Shown here: in pieces, positions 1-5,675 of the stretch
Layout: each line of letters opens with the position of its first letter
Position numbering within the stretch: position 1 is the stretch's first letter
DNA from: Methylococcaceae bacterium NSM2-1
GTDB lineage: Bacteria > Pseudomonadota > Gammaproteobacteria > Methylococcales > Methylomonadaceae
Length of the DNA stretch: 7,804 bases
NCBI GenBank assembly: GCA_002256705.1
Contig: NQJI01000061.1
Location: 1 to 7,804, forward strand
Direction: 5' to 3'
The notes under the pieces: model-generated
What the model was told of the DNA's origin: nothing
What the model saw: only the letters and a program-made list of their open reading frames with translations
The model's database searches: none
Program-made: the position numbers and the translations under genes

Positions 1-1
1 G

Positions 2-121
2 CTACTTACCCATCAAATGGCAAGCGTATCAATGCGAACCTTAAGTAATTGCGAAGGTTCACTGGCTCATATTAGGACCGAAATTATTTCAGCGATCGAC
101 TTTCTGATTACAGGCATTTAA
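2..121 (+). CDS. Possible 3' end of an unidentified gene (partial)
   Basis: One plus-strand frame is open from the window edge to a TAA at 119-121, giving 39 residues that end in IISAIDFLITGI. The stretch looks like an amphipathic or hydrophobic C-terminal helix, but I recognise no family. A 39-codon open frame at a window edge can occur by chance, and the other two plus frames close at 48 and 44. It would converge on the minus-strand gene ending at 138. Treat this as a weak candidate only. Confidence 0.2.
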   Translation, partial: LLTHQMASVSMRTLSNCEGSLAHIRTEIISAIDFLITGI

Positions 122-137
122 CGAAAAGCTAACATTT

Positions 138-377
138 TTACGACAGTTCCAAACGCTTTTCAATACGGTCGATTCGATCATTCAGCCGGTCATACCGCAG
201 ATGCTGGTCTGCAATACTGGCCGCGAAATCACCGCCATCTCTTCGCAGACTGGCAATACCGCTTTCTACCATTATTAAACGTGACTTAATCTCCCGCGTA
301 TCCTCTTTTACAGATGCTATATCAGATCTGATAGCTCGTAACTGCTCTAGCACAAGGTTTTCAATATTATCAGTCAT
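138..377 (-). CDS. Small coiled-coil protein of unknown function
   Basis: A 79-residue, highly charged protein with no signal peptide or membrane segment, so probably cytoplasmic. It begins MTDNIENLVLEQLRAIR and ends RIDRIEKRLELS. Hydrophobic residues recur every three to four positions between charged ones, which predicts a nearly continuous coiled coil with a weaker Gly-Gly break near residues 42-43. I know this as a recurrent short hypothetical protein of proteobacteria with no assigned role. I chose the ATG at 375-377 because an AAGGGG ribosome site lies seven bases upstream. An in-frame ATG at 413 would add 12 residues but lacks a comparable site and would read through this one. It lies downstream of lnt on the same strand, about 100 bases away with a hairpin repeat between. 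Oligomerisation or partner binding is inferred only from the coiled coil. Confidence 0.7.
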   Translation of the reverse strand: MTDNIENLVLEQLRAIRSDIASVKEDTREIKSRLIMVESGIASLRRDGGDFAASIADQHLRYDRLNDRIDRIEKRLELS

Positions 378-430
378 CTTCTTACCCCTTTCTTCAGACT
401 TATGTTTTATCAAATAATATCATACAGCAG

Positions 431-463
431 CGTAGGTTGGTTGCATGCTGTTCGCAACCCAAC
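431..463. repeat. Imperfect inverted repeat (TAGGTTGG-type hairpin element)
   Basis: GGTTGG-TTGC at 435-444 pairs with GCAACCCAAC at 454-463, with one bulged C (458) and a nine-base loop. The edges resemble a dispersed intergenic element of the form TAGGnTGGGTT...AACCCAnC that I know from many bacterial genomes. A sister copy appears at 5048-5083. It lies between the end of lnt and the start of the small coiled-coil gene and could form in their shared transcript. No T-run follows it on either strand, so a terminator role is not supported. Confidence 0.5.
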
Positions 464-481
464 ATTTAACCGAAATAATTT

Positions 482-2050
482 TTACTGACTCTCAGGCTTT
501 TTTAAGCCCATGATGAGTAAAAAAAACAAAGTCCCCCAAAGCAAACAGGGTACTAGCCAGAACCAGTTTTGGTAAAAGGTAGCCGGCGGATTTTTAAGAT
601 AAGGGACTTCGTATAATCCTGACCATGGCTGATGTATCGGAGAACGCTCCAGGATTTCTCCCGAGGCCAGTGATACGGTGGATATGCCGGTATTCGTGAC
701 TCGCAACACTGGTCTTCTAAATTCCACGCCTCGTGCCAGCGTCATGTACATGTGTTGATAGGGTTCTTGCCATGTACCGTACCAGGAATCATTGGTTGCA
801 TTGACGATGAACTGCGCCCCCAATTCAGCCAGTGAACGTGAAAATCCTGGAAACAGACTTTCATAACATATTTGCGCCCCCATTTTGTAGCCATTCCAGT
901 TTAACAGCCTCGTAGGCCCCGAACCTCTTGCAAAATGGCCTGTTGGCGGCAGCCAGTCTCGGATTTCAGGGAAAAATTGTTCTCCGGGTATGTATTCACC
1001 GAAGGCCAGCAAAATGGTCTTGCTGTAATGAGGCGGCACAATTTCCCCGTCCTTATTCAATACAAACAGGGAGTTGGTAATCAATCGGGAAGGTACATCT
1101 ACACTGTACGCGCCGGTAATAAGCGGCAGTTGTCTATCGTGGAGAAATTGAGCCAGCGCTATTGGCAATTCATTGTGCTTGAATTGTTCGCCCAGTAAAG
1201 CTGGAAATGCCGTTTCAGGCCACATGGCAAAGTCGATTTTTTTATCTTTATGGGTTTTGAGGGCGTTGTCCGTTAGTGTTATATAGCGATTGAGTATTTC
1301 ATTGCTATAGCCTTTACCCAATTCAGCGGCCATTTTTTCTGAATTTTCTGTACTCGCCTGAATCAGTAACGTTTTAAAAGAGGCATCCGGTTGCGGCAGT
1401 CTTGCTTGAAGCCATAAACCGCCCATATTTAACAGAATAAAACCTGTAATAACAGTTGCTAATATGATTTTACCGGAGTTCTGCTTGCGCTGTTGCCAGG
1501 CGAGGTAAAGCGGAAGATTACAAAGCAATGTGGCTGCACTGAGTCCGCTAAAACCGATAACTTCAGCCCACTGGTAAATGGGTATATTGGCTCCATACCA
1601 GGAATAACCGAAGTTCCAGTCAAACAGGGTAAATGAATAGGCTTCACATAATATCGTGATGATAGCCATCAACCACAGCGAAAGCCGTTCGGACCACTTG
1701 AATTTCCGCTGCCCCATAAACCAGATTACTCCAGCCAAAGGCACATACAAATGCGCTATCAACCCGTAGAAGATCATACCGAGCACCGCAACAGGCCAGT
1801 CAAGATGCGCGAACTCATGCAGCATGTAGGTGACCCAGTTAAAACCAAGCAATGTAAATATAAAAGAGGTGGTTAAGCCACCCAGGAATACGTCTCTGAG
1901 GCGTGTTTGCCGGCTCCAGAATAGCCATAACGGCACAAAGCAGAACAAGGAGGCCCAGGGGGGAAAGGGGATATAACTGGTGCCGATAAAAATGCCAGAC
2001 AGGACTGGGAGTAGCCAAAGCTTGGGGTTGCCGGGTAAAACGTTATTCAT
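482..2050 (-). CDS. lnt: Apolipoprotein N-acyltransferase Lnt
   Basis: An inner-membrane enzyme of 522 residues that adds the third acyl chain to the N-terminal cysteine of diacylated lipoproteins, the last maturation step before Lol sorting. Hydrophobic segments fill about residues 10-215, a nitrilase-like periplasmic domain covers about 225-485, and a final membrane helix lies near 495-515. The catalytic triad is visible as E279 (MWPETAFP), K344 (HYSK) and C395 (GAQICYES), spaced like E267, K335 and C387 of E. coli. E352 (FGEYIP) and Y396/E397 also match known active-site residues. Length is normal. The block after the lysine reads TILLAFGEYIP where E. coli has roughly NHLVPFGEFVP, so the protein is somewhat divergent. 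The ATG at 2050 gives a normal N-terminus but has only a weak ribosome site. No corC/ybeX-type gene lies upstream within the window. Confidence 0.95.
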   Translation of the reverse strand: MNNVLPGNPKLWLLPVLSGIFIGTSYIPFPPWASLFCFVPLWLFWSRQTRLRDVFLGGLTTSFIFTLLGFNWVTYMLHEFAHLDWPVAVLGMIFYGLIAHLYVPLAGVIWFMGQRKFKWSERLSLWLMAIITILCEAYSFTLFDWNFGYSWYGANIPIYQWAEVIGFSGLSAATLLCNLPLYLAWQQRKQNSGKIILATVITGFILLNMGGLWLQARLPQPDASFKTLLIQASTENSEKMAAELGKGYSNEILNRYITLTDNALKTHKDKKIDFAMWPETAFPALLGEQFKHNELPIALAQFLHDRQLPLITGAYSVDVPSRLITNSLFVLNKDGEIVPPHYSKTILLAFGEYIPGEQFFPEIRDWLPPTGHFARGSGPTRLLNWNGYKMGAQICYESLFPGFSRSLAELGAQFIVNATNDSWYGTWQEPYQHMYMTLARGVEFRRPVLRVTNTGISTVSLASGEILERSPIHQPWSGLYEVPYLKNPPATFYQNWFWLVPCLLWGTLFFLLIMGLKKPESQ

Positions 2051-2211
2051 ATTGATATAAGGATGTTGTGTGTAGTTTGGAATAATTACAAGGAAAACGC
2101 AGGTAAAAAAGTGTATATCACGGCAAGGTTAAGGTTTTATCCACGAAAATCTAAAAACTGAAATCAGAATCCGGGCTTCCAATGTGAATTACGGCAACCC
2201 ATAAGGTTTGG

Positions 2212-2262
2212 CCGTTCGTCCAGACCCTTCGACTGTGCTCAGGACCAAAGGTCTTGTCGAGG
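2212..2262. repeat. Degenerate CCGTTCGTCC / CCTTCGAC dispersed repeat
   Basis: CCGTTCGTCC at 2212-2221 is followed by CCTTCGAC at 2226-2233 and GTCGAGG at 2256-2262. These resemble halves of a common proteobacterial intergenic repeat of the form CCGTTCGTCCTGAGC...GTCGAAGG. CCTTCGAC pairs with GTCGAGG with one bulged T. Inside it AGGACC (2241-2246) pairs with GGTCTT (2250-2255) around an AAA loop. The arrangement looks rearranged or partly decayed rather than a full canonical copy. Confidence 0.5.
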
Positions 2263-2346
2263 TGGCAGTTAAGACTGGAAAAATCAGCTACATACTACTA
2301 AGATACAGAGCTCGAGGAGAATCGACGCGTTAGCATTCATTTGTCA

Positions 2347-2376
2347 TTCACCTGATGAGTGAAGGATTTTTATTTT
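2347..2376 (+). terminator. Weak terminator-like stem with T-rich tail
   Basis: TTCAC (2347-2351) pairs with GTGAA (2359-2363) around a seven-base loop and is followed by GGATTTTTATTTT. The stem is short, only five pairs with two GC pairs, and no plus-strand gene precedes it. It may be a remnant terminator or chance. Confidence 0.2.
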
Positions 2377-2524
2377 CAACCCGATGATTTTCTTCTATGT
2401 TTTCCGTGATTCTGTGGTGAACAGCAGTTTTCAGGTTAAGCCATTCATGGTGCGACAAGACTCTCCAGAGTGTAACCGAAGAGCTTGCCACCTACGGATT
2501 AACTCTGAATTGTCCCGAATTGCC

Positions 2525-2645
2525 GTGAAAGTACAACTTTTATTTTACAAGGTGATGACAGCTTTTTCATGACCGTCAGGTTGAAAGCTGAAACTGTAAA
2601 CCGGGAAGACTGATTTACAGCGTAACATCAGTTAGTAAATTAACT
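2525..2645 (+). other. Cluster of four short hairpins upstream of tag
   Basis: Four inverted repeats follow one another. AAAGT/ACTTT with flanking wobbles spans 2525-2543. CAGCTTT at 2559-2565 pairs with AAAGCTG at 2584-2590. CTGTAAA at 2594-2600 pairs perfectly with TTTACAG at 2614-2620. AGTTA at 2630-2634 pairs with TAACT at 2641-2645. Together they could fold into a structured leader or a small RNA ahead of tag, or could be an attenuating or protein-binding region. I recognise no riboswitch class, and stems of 5-8 pairs can arise by chance in AT-rich DNA. Confidence 0.25.
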
Positions 2646-2729
2646 CAACAATTTCATACAATAATGTAATCCGTAGTAGATGTACTTTCTTTATGCGTTA
2701 AATAGAGGTCTTTGATTTTGACAATACCA

Positions 2730-3305
2730 ATGAAAAAATGTAGCTGGGCACTTTCAAGCCCCCTGGAAGAACGCTATCATGATCTCGAATGGGGTGTCCC
2801 GGTGCATGATGACCGGCTTTTGTTTGAGTTTCTTATTCTTGAAGGCTCTCAGGCGGGTTTAAGTTGGGTGACTATATTAAAAAAACGCGAAGAATACAAA
2901 AAAGCTTTCGACAATTTTGAAGCCGGCACAATTGCACGCTATGACAACGACAAGATCAACTCGTTGTTGGCTAATCCCGGCATTGTAAGGAATAAACTGA
3001 AGATTAATGGTGCCGTAATCAATGCAGCGGCTTTTTTAGATGTTCAAGAGAGCTTTGGCAGTTTTGATGAGTATATTTGGTTATTTGTAGATGGCAGGCC
3101 TTTGCATAACGCCTGGAAGACTGCTGGCGACATTCCCGTTTCTACACGTCTGTCTGAATTAATGAGTAAAGACCTCAAAAAGCGAGGCTTTAAGTTTGTA
3201 GGCAGTACTATTTGTTATGCTTTTATGCAGGCGACAGGCATGGTAAATGATCATACGGTCGACTGTTTTAGATACGCAGAAATTAAAAAAGCTTGCACAA
3301 GTTGA
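2730..3305 (+). CDS. tag: DNA-3-methyladenine glycosylase I (Tag)
   Basis: A cytoplasmic base-excision repair enzyme of 191 residues that removes 3-methyladenine, and less efficiently 3-methylguanine, from alkylated DNA. It keeps the helix-hairpin-helix superfamily Tag fold. Counting from the ATG at 2730 the key residues fall at E. coli positions: zinc ligands C4, H17, H175 and C179, catalytic-pocket E38, and W46 in LEGSQAGLSW. The conserved block KKRGFKFVGSTICY is intact. The start is not fully settled. The family N-terminus (MKKCSW) favours ATG 2730, but an AGAGG at 2704-2708 sits nine bases from an in-frame TTG at 2718, which would add four residues. A second TTG at 2712 is too close to that site. 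It is the first gene of a plus-strand run with the channel (35-base gap) and gloA. No Ada-type box was recognised. Confidence 0.95.
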   Translation: MKKCSWALSSPLEERYHDLEWGVPVHDDRLLFEFLILEGSQAGLSWVTILKKREEYKKAFDNFEAGTIARYDNDKINSLLANPGIVRNKLKINGAVINAAAFLDVQESFGSFDEYIWLFVDGRPLHNAWKTAGDIPVSTRLSELMSKDLKKRGFKFVGSTICYAFMQATGMVNDHTVDCFRYAEIKKACTS

Positions 3306-3340
3306 TTTCCCGGTTTGGCAGGCGGTTATCATGCTGATCA

Positions 3341-4228
3341 ATGCTGCATATTAAAGTGATGAGTACAAAGAAACCGGTAAAATTAAAGACTTTTTATAAT
3401 GATGGCGATACGCTCTCGGCGTGGCGGGAAACTCTCAATGACATCATTTTTGGCTCTGAAACACCTATGGGCAAAGCTTTTGATATTGTCTTGAGCATCT
3501 GCATTTTACTGAGTGTGGCAGTTGTAATGATGGGTAGTGTCGATGCATTCCAAAAGCAGCATTCTCATGCCCTATACGTTCTTGAATGGACATTCACATT
3601 ATTATTCACTTTTGAATACGGTCTGCGTTTAATCAGCGTCCGGCGTCCGTGGCTATATTTCAAGAGTTTCTTTGGCCTGGTGGATTTGCTGTCGATTTTG
3701 CCCACTTACCTGATTCTTCTGATTCCAGGTGCCCAGTACATGCTGGTTATTCGGATTTTGAGGTTATTAAGAATTTTTCGTATTCTCAAATTGTCGGAAT
3801 ACATGCAAGAAGCTCAAATGCTAATGACTGCATTAGGCAATAGCTCTCGAAAAATCCAGGTTTTTCTTTATGCTGTATTGACGTTGGTGGTTATTTTTGG
3901 ATCACTGATTTATGCGGTGGAAAGTAATGAAGCCGGTTTTACCAGTATTCCAACATCGGTTTATTGGGCCATCGTCACGATTACCACGGTTGGTTATGGC
4001 GACATAGCACCGCAAACGGTATTTGGCCAGATGATTGCCGCTACTCTTATGATTATGGGTTATGGCATTATTGCTGTGCCAACGGGTATCTATAGTGCCG
4101 AGCTTTATAAAACCTATAGTGCCGGAAAAATCCGAAATGATGCTTGCCCGGATTGCGGAAAAACAGGGCATGATTTCGATGCCGACTATTGCAAATATTG
4201 CGGTCATCAATTGGATGACACAATATAG
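3341..4228 (+). CDS. Voltage-gated potassium channel subunit with C-terminal zinc ribbon
   Basis: A 295-residue inner-membrane ion channel of the six-helix voltage-gated type, expected to work as a tetramer. S1 lies near residues 47-66, S2 near 78-98 with acidic E82 and E92, and S3 near 108-125 with D115. S4 carries R138, R141, R144, R147 and K150 at every third position, a full voltage sensor. S5 is near 171-193. The pore helix leads into the selectivity filter TTVGYGD (215-221), diagnostic of potassium selectivity, and S6 runs to about 250 with MGYGIIAVPTG. The cytoplasmic tail has two Cys pairs, C269/C272 and C284/C287, a four-cysteine zinc-ribbon pattern in place of an RCK or cyclic-nucleotide domain. 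The start is uncertain: ATG 3341 and ATG 3359 are in frame and neither has a strong ribosome site. It sits between tag and gloA on one strand. Physiological role unknown. Confidence 0.9.
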   Translation: MLHIKVMSTKKPVKLKTFYNDGDTLSAWRETLNDIIFGSETPMGKAFDIVLSICILLSVAVVMMGSVDAFQKQHSHALYVLEWTFTLLFTFEYGLRLISVRRPWLYFKSFFGLVDLLSILPTYLILLIPGAQYMLVIRILRLLRIFRILKLSEYMQEAQMLMTALGNSSRKIQVFLYAVLTLVVIFGSLIYAVESNEAGFTSIPTSVYWAIVTITTVGYGDIAPQTVFGQMIAATLMIMGYGIIAVPTGIYSAELYKTYSAGKIRNDACPDCGKTGHDFDADYCKYCGHQLDDTI

Positions 4229-4254
4229 TATTAATTGATAAGGAGTAATTCGCT

Positions 4255-4695
4255 ATGCGTTATCTACATACCATGATTCGGGTTCATGATCTGAATGAAT
4301 CTCTCGATTTTTATTGCAACAAACTCGGGCTGTTGGAAAGCCACCGGTATGACAGTGAACAGGGTCGTTTTACCCTTGTTTATTTGTATGCGCCGCTTGA
4401 TGCGGATCAGGCACTCAAGATGCAGGCGCCGTTAATTGAGCTGACTTATAACTGGGATACAGAAGACTATGGGGGAGGGCGCAACTTCGGCCATCTTGCT
4501 TTTGAAGTCGACAATATTTATGAAACCTGTCAAAAATTGATGGATGCCGGTGTGTTAATCAACCGTCCGCCACGTGATGGACACATGGCTTTTGTCCGCT
4601 CGCCGGATCAGATTTCTATCGAGCTTTTACAGAAAGGTAAGCCGCTAGCGCCTGCAGAACCTTGGGTTTCCATGGAAAATACGGGGACTTGGTAG
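4255..4695 (+). CDS. gloA: Glyoxalase I (lactoylglutathione lyase)
   Basis: A cytoplasmic metalloenzyme of 146 residues that converts the hemithioacetal of methylglyoxal and glutathione to S-lactoylglutathione, the first step of methylglyoxal detoxification. It is a member of the vicinal oxygen chelate superfamily with two repeated beta-alpha-beta-beta-beta modules. The four metal ligands of the E. coli nickel enzyme are all present: H5 (MRYLHTM), E62 (LIELTYNW), H80 ([10 protein letters not shown]) and E123 (SIELLQ). It is slightly longer than the 135-residue E. coli protein, with a ten-residue-scale insertion before E62 and a short tail. A strong AAGGAG at 4240-4245 lies nine bases before the ATG and fixes the start. 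It follows the channel gene by 26 bases and is probably co-transcribed. I see no GC-rich terminator stem before the T-run at 4696-4703. Confidence 0.95.
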   Translation: MRYLHTMIRVHDLNESLDFYCNKLGLLESHRYDSEQGRFTLVYLYAPLDADQALKMQAPLIELTYNWDTEDYGGGRNFGHLAFEVDNIYETCQKLMDAGVLINRPPRDGHMAFVRSPDQISIELLQKGKPLAPAEPWVSMENTGTW

Positions 4696-4698
4696 TTT

Positions 4699-4744
4699 TT
4701 TTTAGCCTTTATTACGGTCAATTTTTAGCCTTTATTACGGTCAA
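4699..4744. repeat. Perfect 23-bp tandem duplication
   Basis: A 23-base unit beginning TTTTTAGCCTTTATTACGG occupies 4699-4721 and is repeated without change at 4722-4744. It starts four bases after the gloA stop. Because 23 is not a multiple of three, the duplication shifts the minus-strand frame and provides the TGA that ends the small membrane-protein ORF at 4718. The identity of the copies suggests a recent slippage or duplication event. Confidence 0.9.
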
Positions 4745-4918
4745 TCCACAATATGAATTCAGCGAACGCGCCCATAAAGCAAGACCTCCATAATAACTTA
4801 GCCAAAAGAGAACTGCTGCGAACATAATAACAAAAATCGCTTCTCTGAATAAATGCACTGCGAACCCGAACAAAATAATGAAGATTATAATTGCAACTGT
4901 GGGATTTGATTTTTCCAT
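4718..4918 (-). CDS. Small two-helix membrane protein, unknown function
   Basis: A 66-residue ORF that starts MEKSNPTVAIIIF. Two hydrophobic stretches, about residues 7-23 and 27-47, are separated by a short HLFRE turn, and the tail (ARSLNSYCGLTVIKAKN) is polar and basic. This predicts a helical hairpin in the inner membrane. I recognise no family. The ATG at 4916-4918 has a weak GAGA seven bases upstream. An in-frame ATG at 4969 would add 17 residues but looks less natural. The last eight codons and the stop lie inside the 23-bp tandem duplication; with a single copy the frame would run on into antisense gloA for roughly 30 codons. The C-terminus may therefore be newly altered or the ORF may be decaying. 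It converges on gloA. Expression is not demonstrated. Confidence 0.45.
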   Translation of the reverse strand: MEKSNPTVAIIIFIILFGFAVHLFREAIFVIMFAAVLFWLSYYGGLALWARSLNSYCGLTVIKAKN

Positions 4919-5047
4919 TTTTGTTTCTCTATCAGTAATGAAAACATAGTCTGCAAGAAGCATTATCAATGCTTACAGCGGGTCCTAAATAAAAACAGGG
5001 GACAACGTATTGGGCATTGCCCTTTGAAACATCGTGGAACAGATCGA

Positions 5048-5083
5048 TAGGATGGGTAGAGGTGACAGCCGAAACCCATCCTA
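5048..5083. repeat. Perfect 10-bp inverted repeat (TAGGATGGGT element)
   Basis: TAGGATGGGT at 5048-5057 pairs perfectly with ACCCATCCTA at 5074-5083 around a 16-base loop. The element matches a widespread intergenic hairpin type, TAGGnTGGGT...ACCCAnCCTA, also seen in a weaker form at 431-463. It lies in the spacer 4919-5143, downstream of the DUF2283 gene and upstream of the small membrane ORF. It lacks a T-run, so I call it a repeat and not a terminator. Confidence 0.7.
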
Positions 5084-5143
5084 ATCAACCGCCTATGTGA
5101 TGTATTTCTGGTGATAAAACGATCACTGTAAATTCAAAATGCT

Positions 5144-5359
5144 TCAGGCCGCCTGCAAATCATGCAAAGGTAGATGCAACAGTGACACGGATTGAATATC
5201 GGTCTTCTCGCTGGCGTGTTGCACGTCAATCCCAACCAGTGTGCCATTGCCGTCAAAGTCCAGCACTACACCATCAGAGACTTCATCGGAATCCACCGAT
5301 GGTGTATTGGACAGATGAATATACAGCGAATCAGTTTCTTTATCGTAACTTAGCTTCAT
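5144..5359 (-). CDS. DUF2283 family protein
   Basis: A 71-residue protein with the usual length and signature of the DUF2283 family: MKLSYDKETDSLYIHLS at the start, then a SDEVSDGVVLDFDGNGTLVGI block. The pattern of short beta strands around DG and D-x-G turns suggests a small beta-rich fold. There is no signal peptide or membrane segment. No biochemical function is established for the family to my knowledge. A GGAG nine bases upstream of the ATG at 5359 supports the start. Its first 20 bases overlap the end of the upstream gene (5340-5594) in another frame, so translation is probably coupled. The second position in a tight pair of tiny genes suits an antidote or partner subunit, but this is inference from layout only. 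Confidence 0.8.
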   Translation of the reverse strand: MKLSYDKETDSLYIHLSNTPSVDSDEVSDGVVLDFDGNGTLVGIDVQHASEKTDIQSVSLLHLPLHDLQAA

Positions 5360-5594
5360 AGTTTAAATCTCCGGTCAGGAAATCATTATGCAGGGTAATG
5401 CCATCACTCAACGTCACTACCCGTAAATATTTGTCCAACTCAGGCACAAACACCCAATGGCGAATGCGCCCATCAGGCTGAATTTCCCGGCGGACAGGGC
5501 TGAGCAGCGTCGCTTGACACCATTCGAGTTGGATATACGGGCGCTTAATCAAAATGTCATTACGAAAATAAGCAGTCGTTGGTTGACTATTCAT
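5340..5594 (-). CDS. Small protein paired with DUF2283, possible toxin-like partner
   Basis: An 84-residue soluble protein. Its visible landmarks are RPYIQLEWC near residues 19-27, a SPVRREIQPDGRIRHW stretch in the middle, PELDKYLRVVTL, and a C-terminal DGITLHNDF. I know this arrangement (RPY..EW, P.RRE..DGR..W, YLRVVTL.DG.T.HN.F) from small proteins encoded beside DUF2283 genes. Its order of elements is reminiscent of the DUF4258 and BrnT-type RelE-like families, though I cannot confirm membership. I place the start at the ATG 5592-5594 because it fits the family length; no good ribosome site precedes it. An in-frame TTG at 5630 would add 12 residues. It overlaps the downstream DUF2283 gene by 20 bases and follows the aminotransferase gene by 81 bases. 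A toxin role is a hypothesis, not shown. Confidence 0.7.
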   Translation of the reverse strand: MNSQPTTAYFRNDILIKRPYIQLEWCQATLLSPVRREIQPDGRIRHWVFVPELDKYLRVVTLSDGITLHNDFLTGDLNYEAKLR

Positions 5595-5640
5595 AATGGT
5601 AAGGCATGCAAAAACTGTATATTCCTGCAAGTAATTATGC

Positions 5641-5674
5641 TTTTTGTTAGGTTTGCGCCATGTCCAAACAAAAA
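5641..5674 (-). terminator. AT-rich hairpin just after the aminotransferase stop
   Basis: TTTTTGTT at 5641-5648 pairs with AACAAAAA at 5667-5674, followed by one A-A mismatch and two GC pairs, giving an 11-position stem around a 12-base loop. It begins one base past the aminotransferase stop codon, a natural terminator place. The stem is AT-rich and no separate T-run follows on the minus strand, so termination would be inefficient at best. An alternative GTTTG/CAAAC stem (5651-5655 with 5665-5669) competes with it. Confidence 0.35.
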
Positions 5675-5675
5675 C

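Larger units (their letters stand above)
2051..2729. other. Long spacer between divergent lnt and tag, no convincing gene
   Basis: About 680 bases separate the two divergent genes. The only open frame of note (2384-2572, plus) gives 62 residues of mixed composition with no ribosome site and no family resemblance, so I do not call it. The stretch contains a degenerate repeat at 2212-2262, a small stem at 2347-2363 followed by a T-rich run, and a series of short hairpins at 2525-2645. Promoters for lnt and tag should lie here, but I found no pair of -35 and -10 boxes good enough to place. The spacer could be a decayed gene or hold an unannotated small RNA. Confidence 0.6.

Noticed and set aside
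935..1198. 87-residue plus-strand open frame inside lnt
   Set aside because: It is antisense to the catalytic domain of a well-supported lnt and resembles no known protein.
2384..2572. 62-residue plus-strand open frame in the lnt-tag spacer
   Set aside because: No ribosome site, no recognisable motif and a composition like random translation; the region is better described by its hairpins.
3902..4210. 102-residue minus-strand open frame opposite the channel gene
   Set aside because: It mirrors the pore and tail of a clear potassium channel; its content is a by-product of that coding sequence.
4663..4703. Terminator for gloA: palindrome TTTCCATGGAAA and the eight-T run
   Set aside because: The palindrome is AT-rich and about 20 bases from the T-run, which is itself part of the tandem duplication.
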